Source of the DNA: Arthrobacter sp. CAU 1506
GTDB lineage: Bacteria > Actinomycetota > Actinomycetes > Actinomycetales > Micrococcaceae
DNA length: 64,000 nt
NCBI RefSeq assembly: GCF_005047635.1
Contig: NZ_SUKC01000005.1
Location: 124,001-188,000, forward strand
Direction: 5' to 3'
The notes below the pieces were generated by a model, which worked only from the letters and a program-made list of their open reading frames with translations, had not been told where the DNA came from and ran no database searches. Positions 36,574-44,958 of this stretch are shown piece after piece (position 1 is the stretch's first letter; each line of letters starts with the position of its first letter). The position numbers and the translations under genes were made by a program.

Positions 36574-38019
36574 GTGGCCATCAAGGACAAGCTGGCGGGG
36601 GCCCAGCGACAGCTGAAGAAGTACGCGGCGCGGGCGGGGCAATTCCGCGTGCGGGAGAGTGACTCCGGGCCGACGGCCAGTGCCCAGACAGCCCGCGTGT
36701 CCGTGGTCATCCCGGTGTTCAATGCCATGCCGTACCTGAAGGAGCTGCTGGATTCGCTGGCCGCGCAGGATATGGACCCCGCGCTGTTCGAGGTGGTGGC
36801 CGTGGACGACGGATCCACCGATGACGGCCGCAAGCTGCTGGATGAGTACGCGGCGAGGCATCCGAACTGGCGCGTGATTCACCAGCAGAACAGCGGCTGG
36901 CCGGGCAAACCGCGCAATGTAGGGATCAACGCCGGCACGTCCGATTACGTTTTCTTTTGCGACGCCGACGACAAGCTGGGCGCCGAGGCGCTGCGCCGCA
37001 TGGTGGCCTTCGCCGACCGGCACCAGGTGGATGTGCTGGCGCCCAAGATGGTGGGGATCGGCGGCCGGCGGGTCCAGTCCTCGCTTTTTACCGAGACCGT
37101 CCCCGACGTGCCGGTGCGGAAAATCCTGGCTACGCTCTCGCCGCAGAAGCTGATCCGGCGGGAACTGCTGGACAGCCACGGCTTCCGCTTCCCGGAGGGC
37201 AAGGTCCGCCTGGAAGACGGCATGCTGCTGACCCGCTGCTATCTGGCCTCGCGGCGGAATGCGATTGCGGCCGACTACGACTACTACTTCATCCGTACCC
37301 GGCAAGACGGAACGAATATCAGCGCGCAGAAGGCCGCACCGGAAAGCTACACCGGCTCGGTGTCCGAGATCGCCCGGATCATCACCGAGAACCATGACGA
37401 CGCCGATGAGGCCGAACTGCTGGTACTGGATCTGTACCGGCGCAAACTTCTGCGCGCTTACGTTCCCTCCCGCTTTCGTCAGATGCCCGCCGCCATCCGG
37501 AAGCGCTGGGTCGAAGCCCATGCGGGCTTTGTGGACCAGTACATCCCGGAGCGGCTGGAGGCGCAGCTGGGCTTTCCGTTCCGGCAGCGCTCGCAGCTGG
37601 TCCGGGCCCGGGACACCGAAGGCCTGCTGAAGCTGGCGGACACCGAAGAGGCCCTGAAACCGACAGCACGAGCCCTGCCGCCGCAGCTGGACGACGAGTC
37701 GGTGGCGTTCGGCCTGCGCTTCGAACCGGCAGCCGAGTTCGATTCCGTCCGCGTGGTCGCTCGCGGGCGGGGCACCACTGAAGCTCGGACCTTCGACGTC
37801 AAGCGCGACGCCGGCGAGTACCGTGCCGTACTGCCGCGGACGGAATTGGCCGGACTGGGCAATGTGCTGGTGGACCTGTTTGTGCAGCTGGGGCTGGGTG
37901 GCATGGAAGGGCCTCCGCGGCGGATCCTGGCGCCGGGGGAGGGGCTGCCGGTGCAGTCCGGAGGTCTGCGTGTCTACGCCACAGTCCACGGCAACCTCAG
38001 CCTGGACCAGCGCCGCTGA
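36574..38019 (+). CDS. GT2-family glycosyltransferase
   Basis: A 481-residue cytoplasmic protein with an N-terminal GT-A catalytic domain: VSVVIPVFNAMPYLKELLDSL, the nucleotide-binding VVAVDDGSTDDG and the DXD-like FFCDADDKL. A long C-terminal helical/beta region of unknown function follows (from about residue 220). The family transfers sugars from nucleotide donors to surface polymers or lipids. GTG 36574 is preferred because AAAGGGGA lies 5 nt upstream; an ATG at 36541 has no comparable RBS. No other polysaccharide genes are nearby, so the acceptor is unknown. Confidence 0.83.
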   Translation: MAIKDKLAGAQRQLKKYAARAGQFRVRESDSGPTASAQTARVSVVIPVFNAMPYLKELLDSLAAQDMDPALFEVVAVDDGSTDDGRKLLDEYAARHPNWRVIHQQNSGWPGKPRNVGINAGTSDYVFFCDADDKLGAEALRRMVAFADRHQVDVLAPKMVGIGGRRVQSSLFTETVPDVPVRKILATLSPQKLIRRELLDSHGFRFPEGKVRLEDGMLLTRCYLASRRNAIAADYDYYFIRTRQDGTNISAQKAAPESYTGSVSEIARIITENHDDADEAELLVLDLYRRKLLRAYVPSRFRQMPAAIRKRWVEAHAGFVDQYIPERLEAQLGFPFRQRSQLVRARDTEGLLKLADTEEALKPTARALPPQLDDESVAFGLRFEPAAEFDSVRVVARGRGTTEARTFDVKRDAGEYRAVLPRTELAGLGNVLVDLFVQLGLGGMEGPPRRILAPGEGLPVQSGGLRVYATVHGNLSLDQRR

Positions 38020-38038
38020 CCGGCGGCTCTTTTTACCA

Positions 38039-38207
38039 GTGGTCGGCAGAGGCGCGCCAGCACCGAGTAGAGACCCGGTGGGTGGGGGGTCTCCACGCGC
38101 TCGCTGGCGCTCGCTTGGTCGACCACCGGGGTTAATGGCGCTCGCTTGGTGGGCCGTCGAATTTCCGGTGGTCGACGGAGGCACGCCAGCGCCGAGTAGA
38201 GACCGGT
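38039..38207. repeat. REP-like composite of three related repeat units
   Basis: A unit of about 40 nt starting GTGGTCG and ending in GAGTAGAGACC occurs at 38039-38080 and 38168-38207 in the same orientation. Between them, GGTCTCCACGCG...TTGGTCGACCACCGG (38089-38131) is an inverted relative: GTCGACCACCGG is the reverse complement of CCGGTGGTCGAC at 38166-38175 and onward. GGCGCTCGCTTGGT is also repeated. The composite can form a large imperfect hairpin between the convergent GT2 and LysR genes. It resembles dispersed GTCTC/GTCGACCACC intergenic repeats that I recall from other Actinobacteria. Confidence 0.75.
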
Positions 38208-38220
38208 GACCTCCGGGAGG

Positions 38221-39129
38221 TTATTGCCGGGCGCTGACTTTTCGGGCGGTTTCTTCCAGGACTTCCCGGAGGGCAAGAATGGCGGGCCGGTTGGCCGAGG
38301 CCCGGCGGGCGGAGGTGAAGACGGTCCGACGGGGATCGTCCGGCAGGTCCAGCATCCGGCAGCTGGTGCCCCGGCCGCTCCACACCAAGTCCGGCAGGAA
38401 CGCCACGGCGTTACCGGATTCGATCAGCCGGATGTGGGCCTGCAAGTCGGCAGTTTCATAGCGGACGTCGGGTTCAAAGCCGGCCTGGCGGCAGGCTTGC
38501 TCGGCCCAATGCCGGGACGCTGCCCCGCGCGGCTCCATCACCCAGGGCAGGCCGCTGGCGTCTTCGAGCGATCTGGCCTCCCCGCCAGCTAGGCCAGCCG
38601 GCGGGACGGCGAGCCGGATAGCGTCGGTGGTCAGTCTCTTGCGGTCCAGGTCGGGGTGGTGCGGTGCCGCGTGGCCGGGATACTGCTCGGCGACCACCAG
38701 GTCGAAGTCGCGCGCCCACGTCTCGTACAGCGCGGTTTCCGGTTCCCGCTGGACCATTTCAATCCGCACCTCCGGGAAGCGCTGCCGCATGCTGGTCAGC
38801 GCATCCGGCAGCAGCGCCAGCGCCGCGGACTGGAAGACCGCCAGCCGGACGCTCCCGGTCACCGTGGTCAGCGACGCCGCGAGGTCCGTTTCGGCCTGCT
38901 CGAGCCGGGACAGCAGAGACTCCGTGTGGGCCACCAGGATCTCCGCCTGCGGCGTGAGCTGCACCCGGCGGCCGGCCTTGCGCAGCAGCTCCACCCCGGC
39001 TTCCTTCTCCAGCAGCGTCAGCTGTTGGGACACCGAGGACGGGCTCAGGTTCAGTGCGCTGGCCACTTCGGCCAAGGTGCCGCGCACCTTGACCTCCCGC
39101 AGCAGCCGCAGTCTCCGGACATCCAGCAT
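38221..39129 (-). CDS. LysR-family transcriptional regulator, divergent from putA
   Basis: A 302-residue LTTR. The N-terminal winged helix-turn-helix reads RLLREVKVRGTLAEVASALNLSPSSVSQQLTLLEKEAGVELL, followed by a periplasmic-binding-like effector domain. ATG 39129 has GGAG 4-7 nt upstream and is preferred to the in-frame ATG at 39141. The divergent arrangement with putA suggests that it controls proline catabolism and possibly itself. The 150-nt shared region is AT-rich compared with surrounding DNA, but I could not assign a clear T-N11-A site. The effector, possibly proline, is inferred. Confidence 0.85.
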   Translation of the reverse strand: MLDVRRLRLLREVKVRGTLAEVASALNLSPSSVSQQLTLLEKEAGVELLRKAGRRVQLTPQAEILVAHTESLLSRLEQAETDLAASLTTVTGSVRLAVFQSAALALLPDALTSMRQRFPEVRIEMVQREPETALYETWARDFDLVVAEQYPGHAAPHHPDLDRKRLTTDAIRLAVPPAGLAGGEARSLEDASGLPWVMEPRGAASRHWAEQACRQAGFEPDVRYETADLQAHIRLIESGNAVAFLPDLVWSGRGTSCRMLDLPDDPRRTVFTSARRASANRPAILALREVLEETARKVSARQ

Positions 39130-39283
39130 GGCGCGCTCCATTCATTACAAATGCCGATGATTACCAGTCGGAAAAGATCGCTTTTTCTTCACGAAGTCTA
39201 GTTCCATACTGGTCCTTAACAGGCAATGCAATTACGTTGAAAGGACTGATGCTGCCGTGACCGACGTCCTCAAGGAGGCACCG

Positions 39284-42200
39284 ATGCAGACCACAAGTTT
39301 TGCCGATGCGCAGGTAGCCGACCTTGCCGCCGACACCATCAAACTGGTCCGGCACTGGCTGACGGAAGCAGAGAAGATTCCCGCCGACGCCGCGGCCGAG
39401 CAGCTGGCCGGCGTGCTGAACGACCCCCATGGCCTGGAATTCACCGTCGGATTCGTCGACGGCGTTATCCGGCCCGAGGACCTGAGGGTTGCCGCCCGGA
39501 ACCTGGCCGCGCTGGCGCCAAAGGCTCCGTCCTTCCTGCCCTGGTACATGCGCGCCGCCGTGCGCGTGGGCGGCACCATGGCGCCGGTGCTGCCGCAGGT
39601 GGTCATCCCCGCTGCCCGCAAGGTGCTGCGCGAGATGGTTGGCCACCTGATCGTTGATGCCACCGACGCCAAGCTGGGGCCGGCGATCGCCAAGATCCGC
39701 CAGGAGGACGTCCGGCTGAACATCAACCTGCTCGGCGAGGCAGTGCTGGGCAGCCGCGAGGCGGAACGCCGGCTGGAAGGCACCAAGCAGCTGTTGGCCC
39801 GCGACGACGTGGACTACGTCTCGATCAAGGTCTCCTCCACGGTGGCCCCGCACTCGCACTGGGCGTTCGATGAGGCGGTGGAGCACGTCGTCGAAAGCCT
39901 CACCCCGCTTTACCGACAGGCCGCCAACTCCCCGAAGCGCAAGTTCATCAATCTGGACATGGAGGAGTACAAGGACCTGGAGATGACCATGGCGGTCTTC
40001 ACCAAGATCCTGGACCAGCCCGAGTTTGAGCAACTGGAAGCCGGCATAGTGCTGCAGGCCTACTTGCCGGACGCGCTGCGCGCCATGATTCGGCTGCAGG
40101 AATGGGCTGCCGCCCGCCGTTCCCGCGGTGGCGCCGCCATCAAGGTGCGGGTGGTCAAGGGCGCCAACCTGCCGATGGAGCAGGTGGAAGCGTCGCTGCA
40201 CGGCTGGCCGCTGGCCACCTGGGAAACCAAGCAGGACTCGGACACCAACTACAAGCGCGTGATCAATTACGCGCTGCAGCCGGAGCGGATGGGCAACGTG
40301 CGGATCGGCGTGGCCGGGCACAACCTCTTCGATGTCGCGTTCGCCTGGCTGCTGGCCAAGCAGCGAGGTGTGGAGACCGGCATCGATTTCGAGATGCTGC
40401 TGGGCATGGCGCAGGGCCAGGCCGAAGCAGTGAAAAAGGACGTCGGGTCGCTGCTGCTCTACACACCCGTGGTCCATCCCGCCGAGTTTGATGTGGCGAT
40501 CGCCTACCTGATCCGCCGGCTGGAAGAAGGCGCCAGCAGCGAAAACTTCATGTCCGCGGTCTTCGAACTGAGCAAGAACGAGCAGCTGTTCGAACGCGAA
40601 AAGCAGCGCTTCCTCGCCTCGCTGGAGGCGCTCGACGACGACGTACCGGAACCGGGTCGTCAGCAGGACCGGGCGAAGCCGGAACAGGCCCGCCCGGCCG
40701 ACTCCTTCGACAACATTCCGGACACCGATCCGTCGCTGCCGGCCAATCTGGCCTGGGGCCGGGAGATCCTGGCCCGGGTGCCGGCCTCGACATTGGGCCT
40801 GGACACCGTAGCGGCCGCCCAGATCAAGGACGAGGCAGGGCTGGAACAGGTGATCGCCAACGCCGTGCAGCAGTCCAAGAGCTGGGGTGCGATGAGCGGG
40901 GCCGAGCGTGCGGAGGTGCTGCACAAGGCCGGCGACAAACTGAACGCGAACCGCGCCCGGCTGCTGGAAGTGATGGCAGCCGAGGCTGGCAAGACTCTGG
41001 ACCAAGGCGACCCGGAAGTCTCCGAAGCCGCCGACTTCGCGCATTTCTATGCCGAGTTGGCCCGGAAGCTGGACACCGTGGACGGCGCGGACTTCGTGCC
41101 GGCGAAACTGACGGTGGTGACCCCGCCGTGGAATTTCCCGACGGCGATCCCCGCCGGAGGTGCGCTTGCCGCGCTCGCTGCAGGCTCCGCCGTCGTGATT
41201 AAGCCCGCCAAGCAGGCCGCACGCACCGGCGCCGTCATGGTTGAAGCGGTGTGGGAGGCGCTGGATGAAGCCGGCGTGCCGCGCGACATGCTGCAGATGG
41301 TCCAGCTGGGCGAGCGGGAGCTGGGCAAACAGCTGATCTCCCACCCCGAGGTGGACCGCGTGATCCTCACCGGCGCTTACGAGACCGCCGAACAGTTCCG
41401 CTCCTTCCGTCCGGACCTGCCGCTGCTGGCCGAGACCTCGGGCAAGAACGCCATTATCGTCACCCCCAGCGCCGATTTCGATCTGGCCGCCAAGGATGTG
41501 GCGTACTCCGCGTTCGGCCATGCCGGGCAGAAGTGCTCCGCGGCGTCGCTGGTGATTCTGGTGGGATCCGCCGCCACCTCGCCGCGGTTCCGCAACCAGT
41601 TGGTGGACGCCGTCACGTCCATGAAGGTGGGGTACCCGGAGGACCCCACGTCGCAAATGGGTCCGATCATCGCGCCGGCCGAAGGCAAGCTGCTGGACGG
41701 GCTGACAACGCTGGGCGCCGGGGAGAGCTGGCTGATCCAGCCCCAGCAGCTGGACGACTCCGGCAAGCTCTGGAGCCCGGGCGTGCGGACCGGGGTGGCG
41801 CGCGGATCCCGCTACCACTTGACCGAGTTCTTCGGCCCGATCCTGGGTGTGATGACCGCCGAAACGCTGGAAGAAGCCGTGGCCATCACCAATGACATTG
41901 AATACGGGCTGACCTCCGGCCTGCATTCGCTGGATGCCGACGAGCTGGATCACTGGCTGCAGAACATTCAGGCCGGCAACCTCTACGTGAACCGTGGAAT
42001 CACCGGGGCCATTGTGCGCCGGCAGCCGTTCGGAGGCTGGAAGAAGTCCTCGGTGGGTGCCGGCACCAAGGCCGGCGGGCCCAACTACCTGATGGGGCTG
42101 GGCGAGTGGGAGACCGCCCCGTCCACGGCTGCGGCGGAGGTGCACAGCGCATCGGCCAAGCTGCTGGACGCCGCCCGTCGTGCCGGGCGGGCGCTGTCCG

Positions 42201-42733
42201 CAGAGGAATTGAGCGGACTGGAACGGTCACTGCGTTCCGATGCCGCGGCCTGGGCCGACGAGTTCGGCGTGGCCCGGGACATTTCCGGGCTGACGGCGGA
42301 GCGCAATGTGTTCCGCTACCTGCCGGTTCCGGTGACGGTCCGGCTGGCCGAAGGCGAACCGCTGGCGAAACTGGTCCGCGTGCTCGCCGCCGGCGTGCTT
42401 GCAGGCTCCGACGTGGCGGTTTCCACCGCCGTCGCGCTTCCTGCGGCATTGCAGGCGGTGGCTACGGAGTTGGGCGTCGCAGTGACGGTGGAGGACGACG
42501 ACGCCTGGTTGGCTCGGGTGCCTCGGCTCGGTGCCGGGCGGATCCGCCTGATTGGCGGGGACGCCAAGGCGCTCGCCGTTGCCACCGGTGGACGGCCGGA
42601 CGTGGCGGTCTATGCCCACGAGGTGACCGAGGCCGGCCGGTTGGAAATGCTCCCCTTCCTGCACGAGCAGGCGGTCAGCATCACCGCGCACCGCTTCGGC
42701 ACACCTAACCACCTGTCCGACGCCCTGATCTAG
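39284..42733 (+). CDS. putA: Bifunctional proline dehydrogenase / L-glutamate gamma-semialdehyde dehydrogenase
   Basis: A 1149-residue PutA converting proline to glutamate in two steps. The proline dehydrogenase domain (about residues 100-440) has INLLGEAVLGSREAERR, DDVDYVSIKVSS, NLDMEEYKD and AGHNLFDVAFAWLLA. The aldehyde dehydrogenase domain (about 500-960) has VVTPPWNFPTAIPAG and catalytic Cys751 in GQKCSAASLV. About 200 residues follow as an ALDH-superfamily-like C-terminal domain. There is no N-terminal DNA-binding RHH domain, so it is not a trifunctional PutA. ATG 39284 is chosen because AAGGAGG (39272-39278) lies 5 nt upstream; a GTG at 39257 is in frame but lacks an RBS. Confidence 0.93.
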   Translation: MQTTSFADAQVADLAADTIKLVRHWLTEAEKIPADAAAEQLAGVLNDPHGLEFTVGFVDGVIRPEDLRVAARNLAALAPKAPSFLPWYMRAAVRVGGTMAPVLPQVVIPAARKVLREMVGHLIVDATDAKLGPAIAKIRQEDVRLNINLLGEAVLGSREAERRLEGTKQLLARDDVDYVSIKVSSTVAPHSHWAFDEAVEHVVESLTPLYRQAANSPKRKFINLDMEEYKDLEMTMAVFTKILDQPEFEQLEAGIVLQAYLPDALRAMIRLQEWAAARRSRGGAAIKVRVVKGANLPMEQVEASLHGWPLATWETKQDSDTNYKRVINYALQPERMGNVRIGVAGHNLFDVAFAWLLAKQRGVETGIDFEMLLGMAQGQAEAVKKDVGSLLLYTPVVHPAEFDVAIAYLIRRLEEGASSENFMSAVFELSKNEQLFEREKQRFLASLEALDDDVPEPGRQQDRAKPEQARPADSFDNIPDTDPSLPANLAWGREILARVPASTLGLDTVAAAQIKDEAGLEQVIANAVQQSKSWGAMSGAERAEVLHKAGDKLNANRARLLEVMAAEAGKTLDQGDPEVSEAADFAHFYAELARKLDTVDGADFVPAKLTVVTPPWNFPTAIPAGGALAALAAGSAVVIKPAKQAARTGAVMVEAVWEALDEAGVPRDMLQMVQLGERELGKQLISHPEVDRVILTGAYETAEQFRSFRPDLPLLAETSGKNAIIVTPSADFDLAAKDVAYSAFGHAGQKCSAASLVILVGSAATSPRFRNQLVDAVTSMKVGYPEDPTSQMGPIIAPAEGKLLDGLTTLGAGESWLIQPQQLDDSGKLWSPGVRTGVARGSRYHLTEFFGPILGVMTAETLEEAVAITNDIEYGLTSGLHSLDADELDHWLQNIQAGNLYVNRGITGAIVRRQPFGGWKKSSVGAGTKAGGPNYLMGLGEWETAPSTAAAEVHSASAKLLDAARRAGRALSAEELSGLERSLRSDAAAWADEFGVARDISGLTAERNVFRYLPVPVTVRLAEGEPLAKLVRVLAAGVLAGSDVAVSTAVALPAALQAVATELGVAVTVEDDDAWLARVPRLGAGRIRLIGGDAKALAVATGGRPDVAVYAHEVTEAGRLEMLPFLHEQAVSITAHRFGTPNHLSDALI

Positions 42734-42776
42734 CCGCTCCGGCAACACGGCTTGGGCCCCGTCCCACCCGGCCGAC

Positions 42777-42824
42777 TATTCAGCAGACGTCCTTTTCAAG
42801 TCTGAGAAGGGCGCCTGCTGAATA
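42777..42824. terminator. Long imperfect hairpin between putA and a convergent gene
   Basis: TATTCAGCAG (42777-42786) pairs exactly with CTGCTGAATA (42815-42824). Inside, CCTTTTC and GAGAAGG extend the stem with one wobble. There is no long T-run on either strand. Its location between convergent stop codons suggests a bidirectional terminator. Confidence 0.55.
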
Positions 42825-42885
42825 TTGGATGGCGTAGGTACTGGATCGTCTGCGAACGCTCCGGTGGGACGGCGGCCGCAACTGC

Positions 42886-43416
42886 TCAGCCGTGCCGCCG
42901 TATCCAGCCGACCGCATGCAGGGTGAGCGCGCCGGCAATGATGACCAGACCGGCGAACACGACATTCGGCGCCAGAGTCGAGATCATAATGAACCAAGGG
43001 AAACCGTTGGGCATAAAGCCCTGCATCCCCTGGGGATCCATTTCGACGAGATACGGCGCGACCGACCCCCACGCACCAAAGGCGGTGAGCCCCAAGCCCA
43101 GCACCCAGAGTGCCACCAGGTAGGGATTGATCTTCCGGCGCGCGGCGGGAGCCCCCTCTGGCCGGACCTGTGGTGCCGCGTCCGGCGGAATCACCTCGGC
43201 GATGCCGGTCGATTGCGCCATGCTGTCGCCCCCAAGCTCCGCTGCAGGCGCACGGAAGGCAGGTTGGGATTGTTCGGCCACGGGTGCCGCCGGGGTGGCG
43301 CCAGCTGCCGGGCCGGGGGCGGTCAGGCCGACGCTTCGCGCAGTCTCCGCGGCGTCCCCGCCGCGCTGGTAGATCGTGTCGTACCGCTGGTCGAACTGTG
43401 ATCGTGATGCGGACAT
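42886..43416 (-). CDS. Membrane protein of unknown function
   Basis: A 176-residue protein. The first 90 residues are soluble, Ala/Pro/Gln rich and probably disordered. Then two to three membrane segments follow: NPYLVALWVLGLGLTAFGAW, FPWFIMISTLAPNVVFAGLVIIAGALTLHAVGW. The start is an ATG with GGGGGA just upstream. No family or function recognised; it is monocistronic. Confidence 0.7.
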   Translation of the reverse strand: MSASRSQFDQRYDTIYQRGGDAAETARSVGLTAPGPAAGATPAAPVAEQSQPAFRAPAAELGGDSMAQSTGIAEVIPPDAAPQVRPEGAPAARRKINPYLVALWVLGLGLTAFGAWGSVAPYLVEMDPQGMQGFMPNGFPWFIMISTLAPNVVFAGLVIIAGALTLHAVGWIRRHG

Positions 43417-43471
43417 GGTCCCCCTTGTCGCCGTCCTTTCTGTGAATCTACCGGATGCCGGGCAACGCTGT

Positions 43472-43620
43472 TAGGCTGTGCCGCATGGGAATTCTGATTT
43501 TCGAGTAACTAGGTCCTGGACCGGTCAAAACCGACAACCGAAACAATGCTTGCTGAGGCTCTACCTCGCGAGTGGTTCCCTGAATCCACCCCGCTTTCCG
43601 GATCCGATCCGGCTCTTTTG
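43472..43620 (+). promoter_or_regulatory. Possible leaderless leader-peptide and attenuator upstream of the 43693 gene
   Basis: TAGGCT (43472-43477) lies 7 nt before an ATG at 43485 that opens a seven-codon ORF, MGILIFE, ending at TAA 43508. Downstream, CCGGAT-CCG-ATCCGG (43598-43612) forms a small hairpin followed by CTCTTTTGG. A short leader ORF plus a terminator-like hairpin upstream of a small gene is the layout of an attenuator. No regulatory amino acid bias is evident. The rest of the 276-nt gap shows nothing else. Confidence 0.35.
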
Positions 43621-43692
43621 GCGTCTTCGCCGTGAGCACTGATCCGGCGGAAAAGTCTCCAGCAGGCTCGACGAGATTACCGAAGGAGAGCC

Positions 43693-43923
43693 ATGACTGA
43701 TATTGATCCGCGGGCACCGAAGCCCGCAGAACTTAATGCACCGAACATCCACCTATCCCCGGTTGCCGCAGCCAAGTTGACCGCCGAGCAACAGGCCAGG
43801 TTGGGGTCACCGCGGGGCGCCAAAACCGGCGATCTGCCCGGCTGGCACAGCATCGGCAATAGCCACAAGCCGAAGCACGCCAGCGGCCGGCAGGGTCCGC
43901 CGGAGAAGAAAGTGCGCTGGTAG
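43693..43923 (+). CDS. Small soluble protein of unknown function
   Basis: A 76-residue basic, Pro/Ala/Lys-rich protein with no membrane segment or recognisable motif, beginning MTDIDPRAPKPAELNAPNIHL and ending HKPKHASGRQGPPEKKVRW. GAAGGAGAGCC precedes the ATG, so translation is likely. A strong hairpin terminator follows. Composition suggests a disordered protein. Unique features lie upstream (see the attenuator entry). Confidence 0.65.
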   Translation: MTDIDPRAPKPAELNAPNIHLSPVAAAKLTAEQQARLGSPRGAKTGDLPGWHSIGNSHKPKHASGRQGPPEKKVRW

Positions 43924-43956
43924 GAACTGCGCACTGCCCGAATGCAGTGCCCGAAC

Positions 43957-43993
43957 GCAGTGCCCCGGCGGACAGGTTCCGCCGGGGCACTGC
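43957..43993 (+). terminator. Strong hairpin after the 76-residue gene
   Basis: A perfect 16-bp stem (43957-43972 with 43978-43993) encloses a 5-nt loop (CAGGT). The base of the stem repeats GCAGTGC, which also occurs twice just upstream (43925-43957). No T-run follows. Confidence 0.8.
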
Positions 43994-44053
43994 ACTTGTA
44001 GAGGCGTTAGCACGCAGACTGCCCCATGGCCGGACCTGCAAGGAGGAGGCAGC

Positions 44054-44452
44054 GTGAGACCCGACGTGCGCCGCATGCTGGTAATCCAGGCAGGCAACGT
44101 CCTGCTGCTGGCCATTGCGGCCGTGACCATAGTGATGGCCGTGGACGCGCTGACCGCGCAGCCCACCGGTCCGCCGGACGAGCCGGACGCGGGCGGCGCG
44201 CTTGCCACGATCTCCCTGGGCGGTGCGCTCGCCGTCGTGGTGCTGGCGATTTTTGCGTACCGGTGGACTGCTCGGGGCGAACGCTATGCGCCGTTGTTCG
44301 GCGTGCTCGGCTGGGCCGTCCTCTGGCTACCGCTCAGCCTGACACTGGGCGCGGCCAGCGGCACGCCGGCCTTGGCTTACCTCGCCACGCTGGTTTGCGG
44401 GGCGGGCATTGTGCTGTCGCTGGTGGCGTTGGGGAGCAAGAAGCCGCGCTGA
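44054..44452 (+). CDS. Small integral membrane protein of unknown function
   Basis: A 132-residue protein with four hydrophobic segments (about residues 9-29, 49-69, 78-98 and 104-126) and little else. GGAGGAGGC lies 5 nt before the GTG start, which is strong support for translation. It is flanked by a terminator upstream and the convergent DUF6458 gene. No family recognised. Confidence 0.7.
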   Translation: MRPDVRRMLVIQAGNVLLLAIAAVTIVMAVDALTAQPTGPPDEPDAGGALATISLGGALAVVVLAIFAYRWTARGERYAPLFGVLGWAVLWLPLSLTLGAASGTPALAYLATLVCGAGIVLSLVALGSKKPR

Positions 44453-44529
44453 AACTTCACGGAGCCGAACCGTCAACCCGGAGTGGACCCCATCCCGGCG
44501 GCAGCAAAGGCTTGGTTCTAGAGGCCGGC

Positions 44530-44781
44530 CTAGAGGCTGCCGCGGGTTTCGTCGCGACGGATGGTTTCGCCGGTGTTGGGGTCCTGCACCTGGCGGGTTT
44601 CAGTCACGCGGCGGTCGTTGCGTGGGATGGCCATGACGATCGAGATGATCAGGCCCAGTGCGCCGACCCCCATCAGGATCCATCCGATCAGGGTCAGGTC
44701 GACGAAATCCACGACGTCAGCAACAGCGAAAGCAAGGATCGCGCCGATGGCGATCAACGCAATTGAAGATCCAATTCTCAT
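44530..44781 (-). CDS. DUF6458-like small membrane protein
   Basis: An 83-residue protein with two membrane segments (MRIGSSIALIAIGAILAFAV and LTLIGWILMGVGALGLIISIVMAI) and a basic tail ending RRDETRGSL. The MRIGxSIALIAIGAILAFAV start matches the actinobacterial DUF6458 family of short membrane proteins. ATG 44781 has AAAGGAG 9 nt upstream; longer in-frame ATGs upstream have no such support. Function unknown, possibly stress-related. Confidence 0.8.
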   Translation of the reverse strand: MRIGSSIALIAIGAILAFAVADVVDFVDLTLIGWILMGVGALGLIISIVMAIPRNDRRVTETRQVQDPNTGETIRRDETRGSL

Positions 44782-44958
44782 AGCCAGTAACTCCTTTGAC
44801 ATTGGGCGGTCGGCGAGCAAGTGCTGCTGCCGACCGTCGGTGAGGAAGTACATGGTGCAATTGTCAGCATACTTGTTGTTTCCGGAATCGTCCCGGAAGC
44901 TGTGATTTAGGCTTAAGGCCGGAACACCATCGCGGTGCTGAGAGTTCCAGGAGGTTTT

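Noticed and set aside
39161-42145. A 994-codon open frame antisense to putA
   Set aside because: The translation is His/Gln/Gly rich with no motif. putA on the plus strand has complete PRODH and ALDH signatures and a strong RBS.
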